Source of the DNA: PALSA-612 sp963773055
Lineage (GTDB): Bacteria > Actinomycetota > Thermoleophilia > Gaiellales > Gaiellaceae
DNA: 64,000 nucleotides
Direction of reading: 5' to 3'
NCBI GenBank assembly: GCA_963773055.1
Contig: CAVYZL010000006.1
Span: 744,001 to 808,000 of the forward strand
Part shown: one piece after another, positions 19,397-27,183 of the stretch
Layout: each line of letters starts with the position of its first letter
Numbering within the stretch: position 1 is the stretch's first letter
Position numbers and translations under genes: made by a program
The notes under the pieces: generated by a model
The model's input: the letters and a program-made list of their open reading frames with translations, nothing else
What the model was told of the DNA's origin: nothing
Database searches by the model: none

Positions 19397-20729
19397 GAGA
19401 GCCGGTAGGGTAACCGCTGCCTTGGAGACCGCGGTACAAGACGCCGTGCGGCAAGCATTCGTGATCGAGGGAGGTCGCCGTCTGTCGGGGACCGTTCGGG
19501 CGGCCGGCAACAAGAACGCCGCGCTGCCGCTGCTCGCCGCGTCGCTGCTCGCAGACGGCCCCGTCGAGCTGTCGAACGTCCCGCGCATCCTCGACGTCGA
19601 CGCGATGCTCGCGCTGATCCGCGGCACCGGCGCAGAGGCCGACTGGATCGGCGAGAACGAGGTGCGCGTCAACGCCGCCAGTCTCGTCACGACCGAGCTC
19701 GACGAGGAGCTGTGCAACCAGATCCGCGCCTCGATCCTCCTCGCCGGCCCGCTGCTCGCGCGCTTCGGGCGGGCGACAGTGCCTCCGCCGGGCGGCGACG
19801 TGATCGGACGGCGCCGCATCGACACGCACATGCACGCGCTCGCCGCGCTCGGTGCGACGATCGAGGCCGGCCCGAGCTACGAGATGAGCGCGGACGGTCT
19901 TCGCGGCGCGCGCCTCTTCCTCGACGAGGCGAGCGTCACGGGAACGGAGAACGCGATCATGGCCGCCGTGCTCGCGCAGGGCGAGACATTCGTCTCGAAC
20001 GCCGCCTGCGAGCCGCATGTCCAGGATCTCTGCTGCTTCCTCGTCTCGCTGGGCGCGGAGATCGAGGGCATCGGCTCGAATGTCCTCCGCATCCGTGGGG
20101 TCGACCGGCTCGGCGGCGGGACCCACCACATCTGCCCAGAGCACATCGAGGTCGCCAGCTTCATCGGCCTCGCGGCCGTCACCGACTCGGACCTAACGAT
20201 CGAGGATGCGGCGCCGGAGGACCTCGGCTCGGTGCTTCCGGCGTTCGAGCGTCTCGGTATTTATGTCGAGGTCGATGGCACCTCGATCCGCGTCCCGTCC
20301 GGCCAGGAGCTCGTGATCCAGGACGATCTCGGCGGCCAGATCCCGAAGATCGAGGACGGCGTCTGGCCGGCGTTCCCGTCCGACCTGACGTCGATCGCGG
20401 TCGTCGTCGCCACCCAGGCGCGCGGGACGATTCTCGTCTTCGAGAAGATGTTCGAGAACCGTCTGTTCTTCGTTGACAAGCTCGTCGGAATGGGCGCGAG
20501 GATCATCATCTGCGACCCGCACCGTGTGGTCGTCGCCGGTCCGGCGCAGCTGTATGGCGGCAGGCTCGAGAGCCCGGATATCCGCGCCGGCATGGCCATG
20601 CTGATCGCGAGCCTGTGCGCGGAGGGCGTCTCGACGATTGGCAACATCGCTCAGATCGACCGGGGGTACGAGCGCGTCGACGAGCGTCTCCGCTCGCTCG
20701 GGGCACGAATTGAACGCGTCGACGTCTGA
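19395..20729 (+). CDS. murA: UDP-N-acetylglucosamine 1-carboxyvinyltransferase, Cys-to-Asp type
   Basis: First committed step of peptidoglycan synthesis, adding enolpyruvate from PEP to UDP-GlcNAc. VIEGGRRLSGTVRAAGNKNA, ALPLLAASLLADGPVEL and later IDRGYERVDERLRSLGARIERV are diagnostic. The active-site loop reads PPPGGDVIGRRRID: the usual Cys is Asp, residue 135 from ATG 19395 (codon 19797-19799). Asp at this position is known from Mycobacterium and Chlamydia MurA and makes the enzyme insensitive to fosfomycin. The start is uncertain; GTG 19386 and GTG 19446 are alternatives. The 3' end overlaps the HisB-like gene by 20 bases. Confidence 0.95.
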   Translation: MRAGRVTAALETAVQDAVRQAFVIEGGRRLSGTVRAAGNKNAALPLLAASLLADGPVELSNVPRILDVDAMLALIRGTGAEADWIGENEVRVNAASLVTTELDEELCNQIRASILLAGPLLARFGRATVPPPGGDVIGRRRIDTHMHALAALGATIEAGPSYEMSADGLRGARLFLDEASVTGTENAIMAAVLAQGETFVSNAACEPHVQDLCCFLVSLGAEIEGIGSNVLRIRGVDRLGGGTHHICPEHIEVASFIGLAAVTDSDLTIEDAAPEDLGSVLPAFERLGIYVEVDGTSIRVPSGQELVIQDDLGGQIPKIEDGVWPAFPSDLTSIAVVVATQARGTILVFEKMFENRLFFVDKLVGMGARIIICDPHRVVVAGPAQLYGGRLESPDIRAGMAMLIASLCAEGVSTIGNIAQIDRGYERVDERLRSLGARIERVDV

Positions 20730-21240
20730 GGGCGACGGGTCTCTGCGCGCCCGGGTGGCGCTGGCGGCCGCCGCGCGCGTGAGCGTCGAGACCGGCGTCC
20801 CGATCCTCGATCACCTCGTCGAGCTGCTTGCCCAATACGCGCGTCTCGATCTCGCCCTGGAAGTCGAGCCCGGCATCGCGTCAGCGGAGGTGGCCGCCGC
20901 GGGCTTGGCGCTCGGGCAGGCGCTCCGGCCCCATCTCCGCGAGGAGCATGCGCAGGGCCACGGCTCGGGATCGGTGCCGGACGGCGAGGCGCTCGCCTTT
21001 GTCGCGCTCGAGACGAGCGACGACCCTCTTGTCGTGTCGAACGCCGACCTGTCCGAGGTGCGCGTCGGCGGCCTCTCCGCGGATGTGATCGGAGACTTCC
21101 TGCGCAGCCTCGCCGCAGGAGCCGGTCTCACGCTCCACGTGCGCCTGCTGGAGGGCAACGACCCCGAGCATGTGCTCGACGCCATCTTCAAGGCTCTCGG
21201 CGCCGCGCTCGCCCAGGCGGCCCGTCCACACACGACCTGA
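20710..21240 (+). CDS. Degenerate imidazoleglycerol-phosphate dehydratase (HisB) homologue
   Basis: 176 residues from TTG 20710, colinear with HisB: TGVPILDHLVELLAQYARLD, AAAGLALGQALRPHL, and AGLTLHVRLLEGNDPEHVLD then AIFKALGAAL. The metal ligands are mostly gone. The HHTVED-type motif reads SAEVAAA, the second His-His-Glu motif is DPEHVLD, and VPMDEA is VPDGEA. It should not be able to dehydrate imidazoleglycerol phosphate by the known Mn-dependent mechanism, so it is either a pseudoenzyme or has a new activity. No other his gene is nearby. It is coupled to murA upstream and followed after 11 bases by ridA. Confidence 0.72.
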   Translation: MNASTSEGDGSLRARVALAAAARVSVETGVPILDHLVELLAQYARLDLALEVEPGIASAEVAAAGLALGQALRPHLREEHAQGHGSGSVPDGEALAFVALETSDDPLVVSNADLSEVRVGGLSADVIGDFLRSLAAGAGLTLHVRLLEGNDPEHVLDAIFKALGAALAQAARPHTT

Positions 21241-21251
21241 TCGGAGGATCG

Positions 21252-21644
21252 ATGGAGGAGAAGAACGTCGTACGCACCGAGGCGGCGCCGGCCCCGTTTC
21301 AGGGCGCGCCTTACTCCCAGGGCATCGTGGCGGGAGGCTTCGTCTTCGTCTCCGGCCAGCTCGCGCTCCGCCCGGACCACGCGACGATCGAGGCGACCCG
21401 GGTCGGAGAGCAGACGGAGCAGGTGTTCGCGAACCTTCGGGCGATTCTCGAGGCAGCGGGGTCGGGGCTCGAGCACGTCGTCAAGACGACGGTCTACCTC
21501 CAGGACCTCGGTGACTTCGCCGAGATGAACGAGGTCTACGCACGCCACGTGGGCGACAAGCCGCCGGCGCGTGCAACGATCGAGGTGGCCGCGCTGCCGT
21601 CGGGCGCGCTCGTCGAGATCGAGGCAGTCGCACTCGTCCCCTAG
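21252..21644 (+). CDS. ridA: RidA family enamine/imine deaminase
   Basis: 130 residues with the RidA signature: GAPYSQGIVAGGFVFVSGQL, FANLRAILEAAGSGLEHVVK, TTVYLQDLGDFAEMNEVYA and PPARATIEVAALPSGALVEI. The conserved Arg in PARATIEV binds the substrate carboxylate, and the terminal Glu of VEIEAVA is kept. RidA hydrolyses reactive enamines such as 2-aminoacrylate released by PLP enzymes. An AGGA just upstream of ATG 21252 is a good ribosome-binding site. It probably belongs to the murA unit. Confidence 0.93.
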   Translation: MEEKNVVRTEAAPAPFQGAPYSQGIVAGGFVFVSGQLALRPDHATIEATRVGEQTEQVFANLRAILEAAGSGLEHVVKTTVYLQDLGDFAEMNEVYARHVGDKPPARATIEVAALPSGALVEIEAVALVP

Positions 21645-21654
21645 TCAGGAAGCC

Positions 21655-22914
21655 GTGAGCGACACGGACAGCCTGGAGCGCGAGCTCCGGCAGCTCGACC
21701 GCCTCGCGCCCGTGTTCGCGGCCGTTGAGGAGGCAGCGGCTTCGGTCGACGGGGTGTACCTCGTCGGCGGGACGGTGCGCGACATCCTCCTCGGCGAGGA
21801 GAGCTTCGATGTCGATATCGCCGTCGAGGGCGATGCGATCGCTTTCGCGCGCGCCGTGGGGACGCGCCTCGACGGCAGCGTTCGCGTGCACGACCGGTTC
21901 GGGACGGCAATCGTCTTCTACGACGGGGGCGAGCGGATAGATGTCGTCACGGCGAGGCGCGAGTCGTACGCGTCTCCAGGAGCCCTGCCGGATGTCGAGC
22001 ATGCCGCGCTGCGCGACGACCTTCATCGCCGCGACTTCACCGTCAACGCGATGGCGGCGTCCCTGGCGAGGGACGACTTCGGGCAGCTGTTCGATCCCTT
22101 CGGCGGGCGTGCCGATCTCGCGGCCGGGACGCTCCGCGTGCTTCACCAGGGGTCGTTCGTCGACGACCCGACGCGCGTCTTCCGCGGCATCCGCTACGAG
22201 AACCGCTACGGGTTCGCCATGGATCCCGAGACGACGGCGCTGGCGCGCGCCTGCGTCGAGCGCGGCCTGGTCGCCAAGCTCTCGCCAGCGCGGCTCCGCG
22301 ACGAGCTCGTCCTCTTGCTCGAAGAGGACGCGATGATCGACCACTCCCTCGAGCGTCTCCGCGAGCTCGGCCTCGCCGACGAGATCCTGCCGGGGCTCGC
22401 CGCCGACGCGAAGACCGCGGAGATCATCCACCGCGGCCGCTCGCTCGCAGACGAGCTCGGGCTCGACGTTCCCGAGTGGCGGCTCGGCCTCGCCGCGCTC
22501 GCCCGTGGCATCGAGCCCGGCCCGCTCCGCGCGTGGCTCTTGCGGCTGAAGATCCGCCGCCGCGACGCGGAGTTGATCGCCGGCGCCGTCGCCTCTGCGC
22601 CTCGCCTGCTGGAAGCGGCCCGCGACGAGGCGACGGCGCCGTCCCATCTCGTCGGGCTCGCCGATCCCGCCGCGCCCGACGGGCCGCTGCTCGCGCTCGC
22701 GCTTGCCGAGCTCGCGCTGCTCCGGCGGTACTTCACGGAGCTTCGCCACGTCCGGTCAGAGCTCACCGGCGCGGATCTCGCCGAGCTCGGCCTCGCGGAG
22801 TCGCCCCGCGTCGGCTCGGTGCTCGCGGAGCTCCGCCGTCGGAAGCTCGACGGGGAGCTCCACGGCCGCGACGTGGAGCTGGCCGTCGCTCGCGAGCTGA
22901 TCGCCGCGCAATGA
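21655..22914 (+). CDS. cca: CCA tRNA nucleotidyltransferase / poly(A) polymerase family
   Basis: 419 residues from GTG 21655. The nucleotidyltransferase head has VYLVGGTVRDILLG and the metal-binding FDVDIAVEGDA, then RRDFTVNAMA and the RNA-binding DPTRVFRGIRYENRYGF. The C-terminal half is all-helical with a possible HD-like segment. It matures or repairs the tRNA 3' CCA end, fitting the one tRNA in the window, which lacks an encoded CCA. The stop overlaps the next ATG by four bases. Confidence 0.93.
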   Translation: MSDTDSLERELRQLDRLAPVFAAVEEAAASVDGVYLVGGTVRDILLGEESFDVDIAVEGDAIAFARAVGTRLDGSVRVHDRFGTAIVFYDGGERIDVVTARRESYASPGALPDVEHAALRDDLHRRDFTVNAMAASLARDDFGQLFDPFGGRADLAAGTLRVLHQGSFVDDPTRVFRGIRYENRYGFAMDPETTALARACVERGLVAKLSPARLRDELVLLLEEDAMIDHSLERLRELGLADEILPGLAADAKTAEIIHRGRSLADELGLDVPEWRLGLAALARGIEPGPLRAWLLRLKIRRRDAELIAGAVASAPRLLEAARDEATAPSHLVGLADPAAPDGPLLALALAELALLRRYFTELRHVRSELTGADLAELGLAESPRVGSVLAELRRRKLDGELHGRDVELAVARELIAAQ

Positions 22915-23537
22915 GCGATCCGGTGGAGACCGTCCGGCGCGGCTACGACGCGATCGCCGACGCATACCTCGCGTGGAACGACGTGGACGACATCCGGGCT
23001 CGCATCGCGTATGTGCAGCGCTTCCACGAGGCGCTGCCCGAGGGATCGGACGTGCTCGATCTCGGCTGTGGCGCGGGCATCCCGGTCATGCAGGTGCTCG
23101 TAGACCGCTATCGCGTCACGGGAGTCGACGTCTCCCCCCGCCAACTGGAGCTCGCGCGGTCGCTCGTTCCGGCGGCGACTCTCGTACAGGGCGATATGTG
23201 CACCGTCCGCTTCCCGGATGCGTCGTTCGGCGGTGTGATCGCCGTGCACTCGATCACGCACGTTCCGCGCGAGCGACACGCAGCGCTCTTCGCCCAGATC
23301 TACGCCTGGCTCCGGGTCGGCGGGCTGTTCGTCGCGTGCCTCGGCGCCAACGACGCTCCCGGTGCGGTCGACGACGACTGGCTCGGCGCGCCGATGTACT
23401 TCAGCCACTACGACGCCGACGAGAACCGCCGGCTCCTGCTGGACGGCGGGTTCGCGCTCGAGCGCGATGAGGTCGTGTCGCAGGTCGAGCACGGACAGGA
23501 GTGCCGGTTCCTCTGGGTCTCGGCAAGGAAGACGTGA
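22911..23537 (+). CDS. Class I SAM-dependent methyltransferase
   Basis: 208 residues. VRRGYDAIADAYLAWNDVDD at the N-terminus, then the SAM loop VLDLGCGAGIPVMQVL, VTGVDVSPRQLELAR with the ribose-binding Asp, LVQGDMCTVRFPDASFGGVI and a late LRVGGLFVACLG. The substrate is not recognisable; it resembles small-molecule methyltransferases of the Methyltransf_11/25 group. ATG 22911 and the stop at 23537 both overlap neighbours by four bases, so it is embedded in the cca-pgeF unit. Confidence 0.88.
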   Translation: MSDPVETVRRGYDAIADAYLAWNDVDDIRARIAYVQRFHEALPEGSDVLDLGCGAGIPVMQVLVDRYRVTGVDVSPRQLELARSLVPAATLVQGDMCTVRFPDASFGGVIAVHSITHVPRERHAALFAQIYAWLRVGGLFVACLGANDAPGAVDDDWLGAPMYFSHYDADENRRLLLDGGFALERDEVVSQVEHGQECRFLWVSARKT

Positions 23538-24241
23538 GCGAGATCTCGCTGATCCGCTGGGACGCGCCGGGACCGTACGTGGTCGCGTTCTCGACGCGTG
23601 TCGGGGGCGTGAGCGAAGAGTCGTATGCCTCGCTCAACCTCGGATACCTCACAGACGACGAGCGTGCGCGGGTCGACGAGAACCGCGGACGCCTCTACAG
23701 CGAGGTCGGCGCCGATCCAGACCGCGTCGGCTGGCCGCGCCAGGTGCACGGCGCGCGCGTGGTGCGTGCGGGCACGCGTGGGGAGGAGGCGGACGCGATC
23801 TGGTCAGACAAGCGCGGCGAGGCGATCACGATCGTGACGGCCGACTGCGTGCCGGTCGCGCTCGCGCGCGTGGACGGAGAGCCGGCGGTCGCGCTCGCGC
23901 ACGTGGGCTGGCGCGGCCTCCTGGCGGGGATCGTCGCCGGCGCCGTTGCCGCGCTCGGCGATCACGGCATCGTGGCCGCGATCGGCCCGGGTATCGGTCC
24001 CTGCTGCTACGAGGTTGGAGCAGACGTCGCAAGCCCGGTGCGCGAGGCATACGGAGACGATGTCGTCCGCGACGGCCGGCTCGACCTCCCGGAGGCGATC
24101 GAGCGTGCGCTCGACGCGGCCGGTTGCGTCGGCGTCGACAGGCTCGACGAGTGCACCTTCTGCCACCCGGAGCGGTACTTCTCACACCGCCGGGATCGCG
24201 GCGTCACGGGACGTCAGGGGGCGATCGCGTATGTCGCTTGA
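23534..24241 (+). CDS. pgeF: Purine nucleoside phosphorylase/laccase-domain protein (YfiH/PgeF)
   Basis: 235 residues from GTG 23534. Family motifs are VVAFSTRVGGVSEESYASLN, WPRQVHGARVV, VTADCVPVALA, LAHVGWRGLLAGIV, IGPGIGPCCYEV and CTFCHPERYFSHRRD. These supply the zinc-binding His/Cys/His set. The family has been described both as a peptidoglycan editing factor and as a purine nucleoside phosphorylase/adenosine deaminase. In actinobacteria it sits between ftsZ and yggS-sepF; ftsZ is not next to it here. Confidence 0.93.
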   Translation: MSEISLIRWDAPGPYVVAFSTRVGGVSEESYASLNLGYLTDDERARVDENRGRLYSEVGADPDRVGWPRQVHGARVVRAGTRGEEADAIWSDKRGEAITIVTADCVPVALARVDGEPAVALAHVGWRGLLAGIVAGAVAALGDHGIVAAIGPGIGPCCYEVGADVASPVREAYGDDVVRDGRLDLPEAIERALDAAGCVGVDRLDECTFCHPERYFSHRRDRGVTGRQGAIAYVA

Positions 24242-24833
24242 CCCCGAGAGGATCCGCGAGCGCTACGCCAGGGTTGTGGAAGAAGTGGGGCCGGGTGTCC
24301 AGGTGATCGCGGCGACGAAGTACGTCGCTCTCGAGGAGATGGCGGCGCTCGCCGAGGCAGGCGTCACGGTCGTCGGCGAGAACCGCGCGCAGGATCTCGC
24401 GGCGAAGCACGCCGTCTACGGCAACGCCTTCCGCTGGCACTTCATCGGCCACCTCCAGAGCCGGAAGGCGCCCGCGCTGAATGCGACGTGCGAGCTCGTC
24501 CATTCGCTCGATTCGCTGTCCGCGGCCCGAAGGCTCGAGATTCCCGCCCTCGTGCAGGTGAATCTCTCGGAGGAGGCGTCGAAGTCGGGCGTCTCGCCGG
24601 AAGAGCTGGAGAGCTTTCTCGACGCGTGCCCGGCAGACGTCCGCGGCCTGTCGACGATGCCACCGCTGGCGGCGGATCCGGAGGCGTCTCGTGCGAGCTT
24701 CCGGCGCCTGCGCGGGCTCGCCGAGCGGCTCGGCCTGCGCGAGCTTTCGATGGGCACGTCACAGGACTTCCGGGTGGCGGCAGAGGAGGGCGCGACGCTC
24801 GTCAGGGTCGGCTCGCACCTCTGGCGGGAGTAA
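24231..24833 (+). CDS. yggS: YggS family PLP homeostasis protein
   Basis: 200 residues with one alanine-racemase-like barrel. VQVIAATKYV carries the PLP Lys, followed by VVGENRAQDLAAKH, RWHFIGHLQSRKA, LVQVNLSEEASKSGVSPEEL and ELSMGTSQDFRVAAEEGATL with the phosphate-binding segment. It controls free PLP and amino acid balance rather than catalysing a reaction. It is slightly shorter than typical (about 220-230) because the N-terminus is trimmed. ATG 24231 overlaps the pgeF stop by 11 bases. Confidence 0.93.
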   Translation: MSLDPERIRERYARVVEEVGPGVQVIAATKYVALEEMAALAEAGVTVVGENRAQDLAAKHAVYGNAFRWHFIGHLQSRKAPALNATCELVHSLDSLSAARRLEIPALVQVNLSEEASKSGVSPEELESFLDACPADVRGLSTMPPLAADPEASRASFRRLRGLAERLGLRELSMGTSQDFRVAAEEGATLVRVGSHLWRE

Positions 24834-24843
24834 CATTCCGCCG

Positions 24844-25404
24844 ATGGGTTTCGGAGACGTGTGGCACAGGACGCTCGTCTATTTCGGCATCGCCGAGGAG
24901 TACGACGACACCTGGGAGGAGACATACGAGAGCGACGAGCTCGCGCTCTCGAGCCAGGCCGAGCCCGTCTACGTCGAGCGGCCCAGCACCAACGTGCGCC
25001 GCCTTCCGCGCCGCCGAGGCGAGGTCGAGGAGTTCGACGACTGGACGACGCCCGACCCGCGCGCCGAGGCCGCTCCACCGTCGCGCTCACGGCCGCGAGC
25101 CGTGCCCGCCGCGAGCGGCTCCGTCGCCCAGGTGCACCTCGTGCTGCCACGGAGCTTCAACGACGCGAAGCAGATCGCAGACCGCCTGAAGTCGTCGACG
25201 CCGGTGATCGTCAACCTCCAGGAGGCCGATCAGGAGCTGTCGAAGCGGCTGATCGATTTCTCGAGCGGGCTCACGTACGCGCTCAACGGCAACATGCAGC
25301 GGATCGCCGAGCGGGTCTTCCTGCTCACGCCGCCGAACGTCGAGGTCTCGGCGGAGGAGCGCGCAAAGGCGCTCGAGCGCGGCGGCTTCTTCAATCAGGC
25401 GTAG
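24844..25404 (+). CDS. sepF: Cell division protein SepF
   Basis: 186 residues. The N-terminal MGFGDVWHRTLVYFGIAEEY serves as the membrane-targeting helix, then comes a variable acidic/Pro linker, and a C-terminal SepF fold from VAQVHLVLPRSFNDAKQIAD through VIVNLQEADQELSKRLIDFS and GLTYALNGNMQRIAERVFLL. SepF polymerises and anchors FtsZ filaments to the membrane at the division site. It lies ten bases after yggS. Downstream are inverted repeats and a long spacer before yggT, suggesting the upstream unit ends here. Confidence 0.95.
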   Translation: MGFGDVWHRTLVYFGIAEEYDDTWEETYESDELALSSQAEPVYVERPSTNVRRLPRRRGEVEEFDDWTTPDPRAEAAPPSRSRPRAVPAASGSVAQVHLVLPRSFNDAKQIADRLKSSTPVIVNLQEADQELSKRLIDFSSGLTYALNGNMQRIAERVFLLTPPNVEVSAEERAKALERGGFFNQA

Positions 25405-25410
25405 AGAGAT

Positions 25411-25438
25411 CGGCCGAAAGTCTTACGACTTTCGGCCG
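25411..25438 (+). terminator. Strong hairpin after sepF
   Basis: Perfect 12-bp stem CGGCCGAAAGTC (25411-25422) and GACTTTCGGCCG (25427-25438) with a TTAC loop, beginning seven bases after the sepF stop. There is no T-tract, so it would be a non-canonical terminator or a 3'-end-protecting structure. Confidence 0.6.
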
Positions 25439-25465
25439 CGAGGTGCTCTCCGAGAGCCGTAGCTA

Positions 25466-25492
25466 GCCGCTCCCGCACAGGTCGGGAGCGGC
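25466..25492 (+). terminator. Second hairpin downstream of sepF
   Basis: Perfect 10-bp stem GCCGCTCCCG (25466-25475) and CGGGAGCGGC (25483-25492) around a 7-base loop. Like its neighbour it lacks a T-run. Two stacked GC-rich stems in tandem are more than chance would give. Confidence 0.5.
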
Positions 25493-25504
25493 GGCGAGAT
25501 CGAA

Positions 25505-25733
25505 CGACCCGGGACGCTCTTATCCTCGCGGTGTGGCGGGCAGGCACGCCAAGTCGGAAAGCTTCTGCTGAGGAATGGGATCGTCACGAACACTCTGAGC
25601 AAGGGACTACTTCTGTAGCGACCCGGCCTGGTGGGCTACTGGAGACTGCGGGGGCCCAGCCGACGCTCAGCTCTCTTGGAAGCGCGCCACCGTAGGCGCA
25701 AGGAACCGCGCGCGTAAGGACGAAAAAGGACGT
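25505..25733 (+). ncRNA. Possible structured leader RNA of yggT-divIVA
   Basis: The spacer from 25405 to 25733 has no credible ORF. This part holds several complementary segments: CCAAG (25549) with CTTGG (25675), GTCGG (25553) with CCGAC (25660), and GCTGAG (25567) with CTCAGC (25666). There is also a GGG-A-CTAC-TTCT-GTAG-CGA-CCC hairpin (25602-25624) and a GCGCC/GGCGC hairpin (25685-25698). The segments can pair long-range, some in pseudoknot order. It resembles neither T-box nor ydaO consensus well enough to name. A ribosome-binding AAAGGA lies just before GTG 25734. Confidence 0.3.
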
Positions 25734-26045
25734 GTGGGCGACATAGGCGCCGGTTTCATGCAGCTCGCAGATGCCATCAGCTCTCTCGAGAGCTTTGTCA
25801 CCGTTTTCATCTGGGTCTACATGCTGTTGATCTTCGCGTACGTCCTCAGCTCCTGGGTGCGGGTGCCCTACTCGCTCCAGCCGTTCGTGCGCTTCCTCCA
25901 CGACGTCTGCGACCCATACCTCCGCCTGTTTCGGCGCGCGATGCCCTCGTTCGGGCCCGTGGACATCTCGCCGATCGTCGCCATCCTCGGCCTCTACGTC
26001 ATCCAGTGGGTCGTCAACGACCTCCTGCTGGACAACCTTCGCTGA
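25734..26045 (+). CDS. yggT: YggT family membrane protein
   Basis: 103 residues with two hydrophobic segments, FVTVFIWVYMLLIFAYVLSS and ISPIVAILGLYVIQWVVNDL, separated by the conserved RFLHDVCDPYLRLFRRAMPS loop. YggT proteins sit between sepF and divIVA in many Gram-positives, and their role in envelope growth or osmotic shock is poorly defined. GTG 25734 has an AAAGGA in front; ATG 25758 is a less likely start. Confidence 0.92.
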   Translation: MGDIGAGFMQLADAISSLESFVTVFIWVYMLLIFAYVLSSWVRVPYSLQPFVRFLHDVCDPYLRLFRRAMPSFGPVDISPIVAILGLYVIQWVVNDLLLDNLR

Positions 26046-26056
26046 AAGGAGCTGTC

Positions 26057-26518
26057 ATGGCCTACGCCCCAGCTGAACTGCGTCACGTGCCGTTACGAAG
26101 ACGGCCGTTCGGTTACCAGCGCTCGATGGTCGACCGTGTCCTCGATGACGCGGCGACGAGCTACGAAACGGTCTGGCGTGAGCGCGCGGAGCTCGCCGAT
26201 CGTGTCGAGCAGCTCGACACGGAGCTTGCGCGGCACAGGGAGCTCGAGCAGCTCCTGCGCGCGACGCTCCTCTCCGCAGAGCGTGCCGCCCAGGATCTCA
26301 AGGACGCGGGCAAGATCGAGGTGGACGCGATCCTCGAAGAAGCGCGTCGCGAGGCGCGCGACATCACACGCCGGGCGCGTGCCGAGCGGGAGGCGCTCGC
26401 TCTCGATGTGCGCCGCATTCGCCTCCTGCTGCACGCGGCTCTCGACGCCGTGGACGAGGTGGAGGAGGAGGTCGGAGCCGCGGAGGAGACGCCGCAGGCG
26501 AGCGCCGAGGCCGCCTGA
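26057..26518 (+). CDS. DivIVA-like coiled-coil protein
   Basis: 153 residues. RRRPFGYQRSMVDRVLDDAA matches the DivIVA N-terminal membrane-binding turn. A long coiled coil follows (VEQLDTELARHRELEQLLRA, then AERAAQDLKDAGKIEVDAIL) and an acidic tail. DivIVA proteins sense negative curvature and recruit growth or division machinery to poles and septa. AAAGGA precedes ATG 26057. It is shorter than the polar-growth DivIVA/Wag31 of mycelial actinobacteria, more like the SepIVA/DivIVA-domain relatives. Confidence 0.85.
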   Translation: MAYAPAELRHVPLRRRPFGYQRSMVDRVLDDAATSYETVWRERAELADRVEQLDTELARHRELEQLLRATLLSAERAAQDLKDAGKIEVDAILEEARREARDITRRARAEREALALDVRRIRLLLHAALDAVDEVEEEVGAAEETPQASAEAA

Positions 26519-26543
26519 GAGCGCTCCGTATACTGGAAGCGCG

Positions 26544-26825
26544 ATGGCCGCGCCGAGCACTCGTCTACGGCTTCGCGTCTCGCCGGGGGCCGGTCGCGAC
26601 GAGGTCGTCGGCCGGTACGGCGACGGCTGGAAGGTGCGTGTCGGAGCGCCGCCGGAGCGCGGGCGAGCCAACGACGCGGTGCTGCGGCTGATCGCCAAGC
26701 GGCTCGGCGTCCCGCAGTCTTCAGTGACGCTCGTGTCGGGCGCGGCGGCGCGCGACAAGATCGTCGAGCTCGACGGCCTGACCGCCGACGAGGCGGCGAG
26801 GCGGCTGGAGCCCGGCGATGCCTGA
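26544..26825 (+). CDS. DUF167 (YggU) family protein
   Basis: 93 residues. LRLRVSPGAGRDEVVGRYGD, VRVGAPPERGRANDAVLRLI and VTLVSGAAARDKIVELDGL are the full DUF167 pattern. The function is unknown. Members cluster with yggT and yggS genes in many bacteria, as here. It overlaps the DksA-like gene by eight bases. Confidence 0.92.
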   Translation: MAAPSTRLRLRVSPGAGRDEVVGRYGDGWKVRVGAPPERGRANDAVLRLIAKRLGVPQSSVTLVSGAAARDKIVELDGLTADEAARRLEPGDA

Positions 26826-27183
26826 GCTCGATCTCGACGCCTTCAAGAGCCGCCTGACCGAGGAGCGGGGCCGGGTCGCCGCTGCCATCGACTACCTCGA
26901 GTTCGAGAACGCCGGATCGATGGAGGACGAAGGCGAGGAGGCCGGGATCGGCAACCATCTCGCCGAGACGGCTAGCGCCACGCTCGACCGCGAGATCGAC
27001 TACTCGCTCGAGGAGAACTCGGTGCACGTGCTGACGGCGATCGACGAGGCGCTCGCGCGGATCGATGACGGCACGTTCGGCACGTGCCTCACGTGCGGCA
27101 AGGAGATCGATCGTGAACGGCTCGAGGCGCTTCCGTACGCGACGCAGTGCATCGACTGCCGGCGGCGGGAGGAGCGCGGATGA
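26818..27183 (+). CDS. TraR/DksA family zinc-finger protein
   Basis: 121 residues. A predicted coiled-coil N-terminus (FKSRLTEERGRVAAAIDYLE) leads to EEAGIGNHLAETASATLDRE and a C4 zinc finger (CLTCGKEID, CIDCRRREE). DksA-type proteins enter the RNA polymerase secondary channel, and actinobacterial members of this size often lack the two tip Asp residues of enterobacterial DksA. Its place directly before lspA is standard in this phylum. Stop and next ATG overlap (ATGA). Confidence 0.9.
   Translation: MPELDLDAFKSRLTEERGRVAAAIDYLEFENAGSMEDEGEEAGIGNHLAETASATLDREIDYSLEENSVHVLTAIDEALARIDDGTFGTCLTCGKEIDRERLEALPYATQCIDCRRREERG

Noticed and set aside
20710..21240. Functional hisB of the histidine pathway
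   Set aside because: Both metal-binding His-rich motifs are missing and no his genes are adjacent.
25501..25733. T-box or c-di-AMP (ydaO) riboswitch before yggT
   Set aside because: AAGGAACCGCG resembles a T-box core but lacks the UGGN that pairs with tRNA, and the ydaO-type CCGACAGCU is disrupted. Kept only as an unnamed structured leader.
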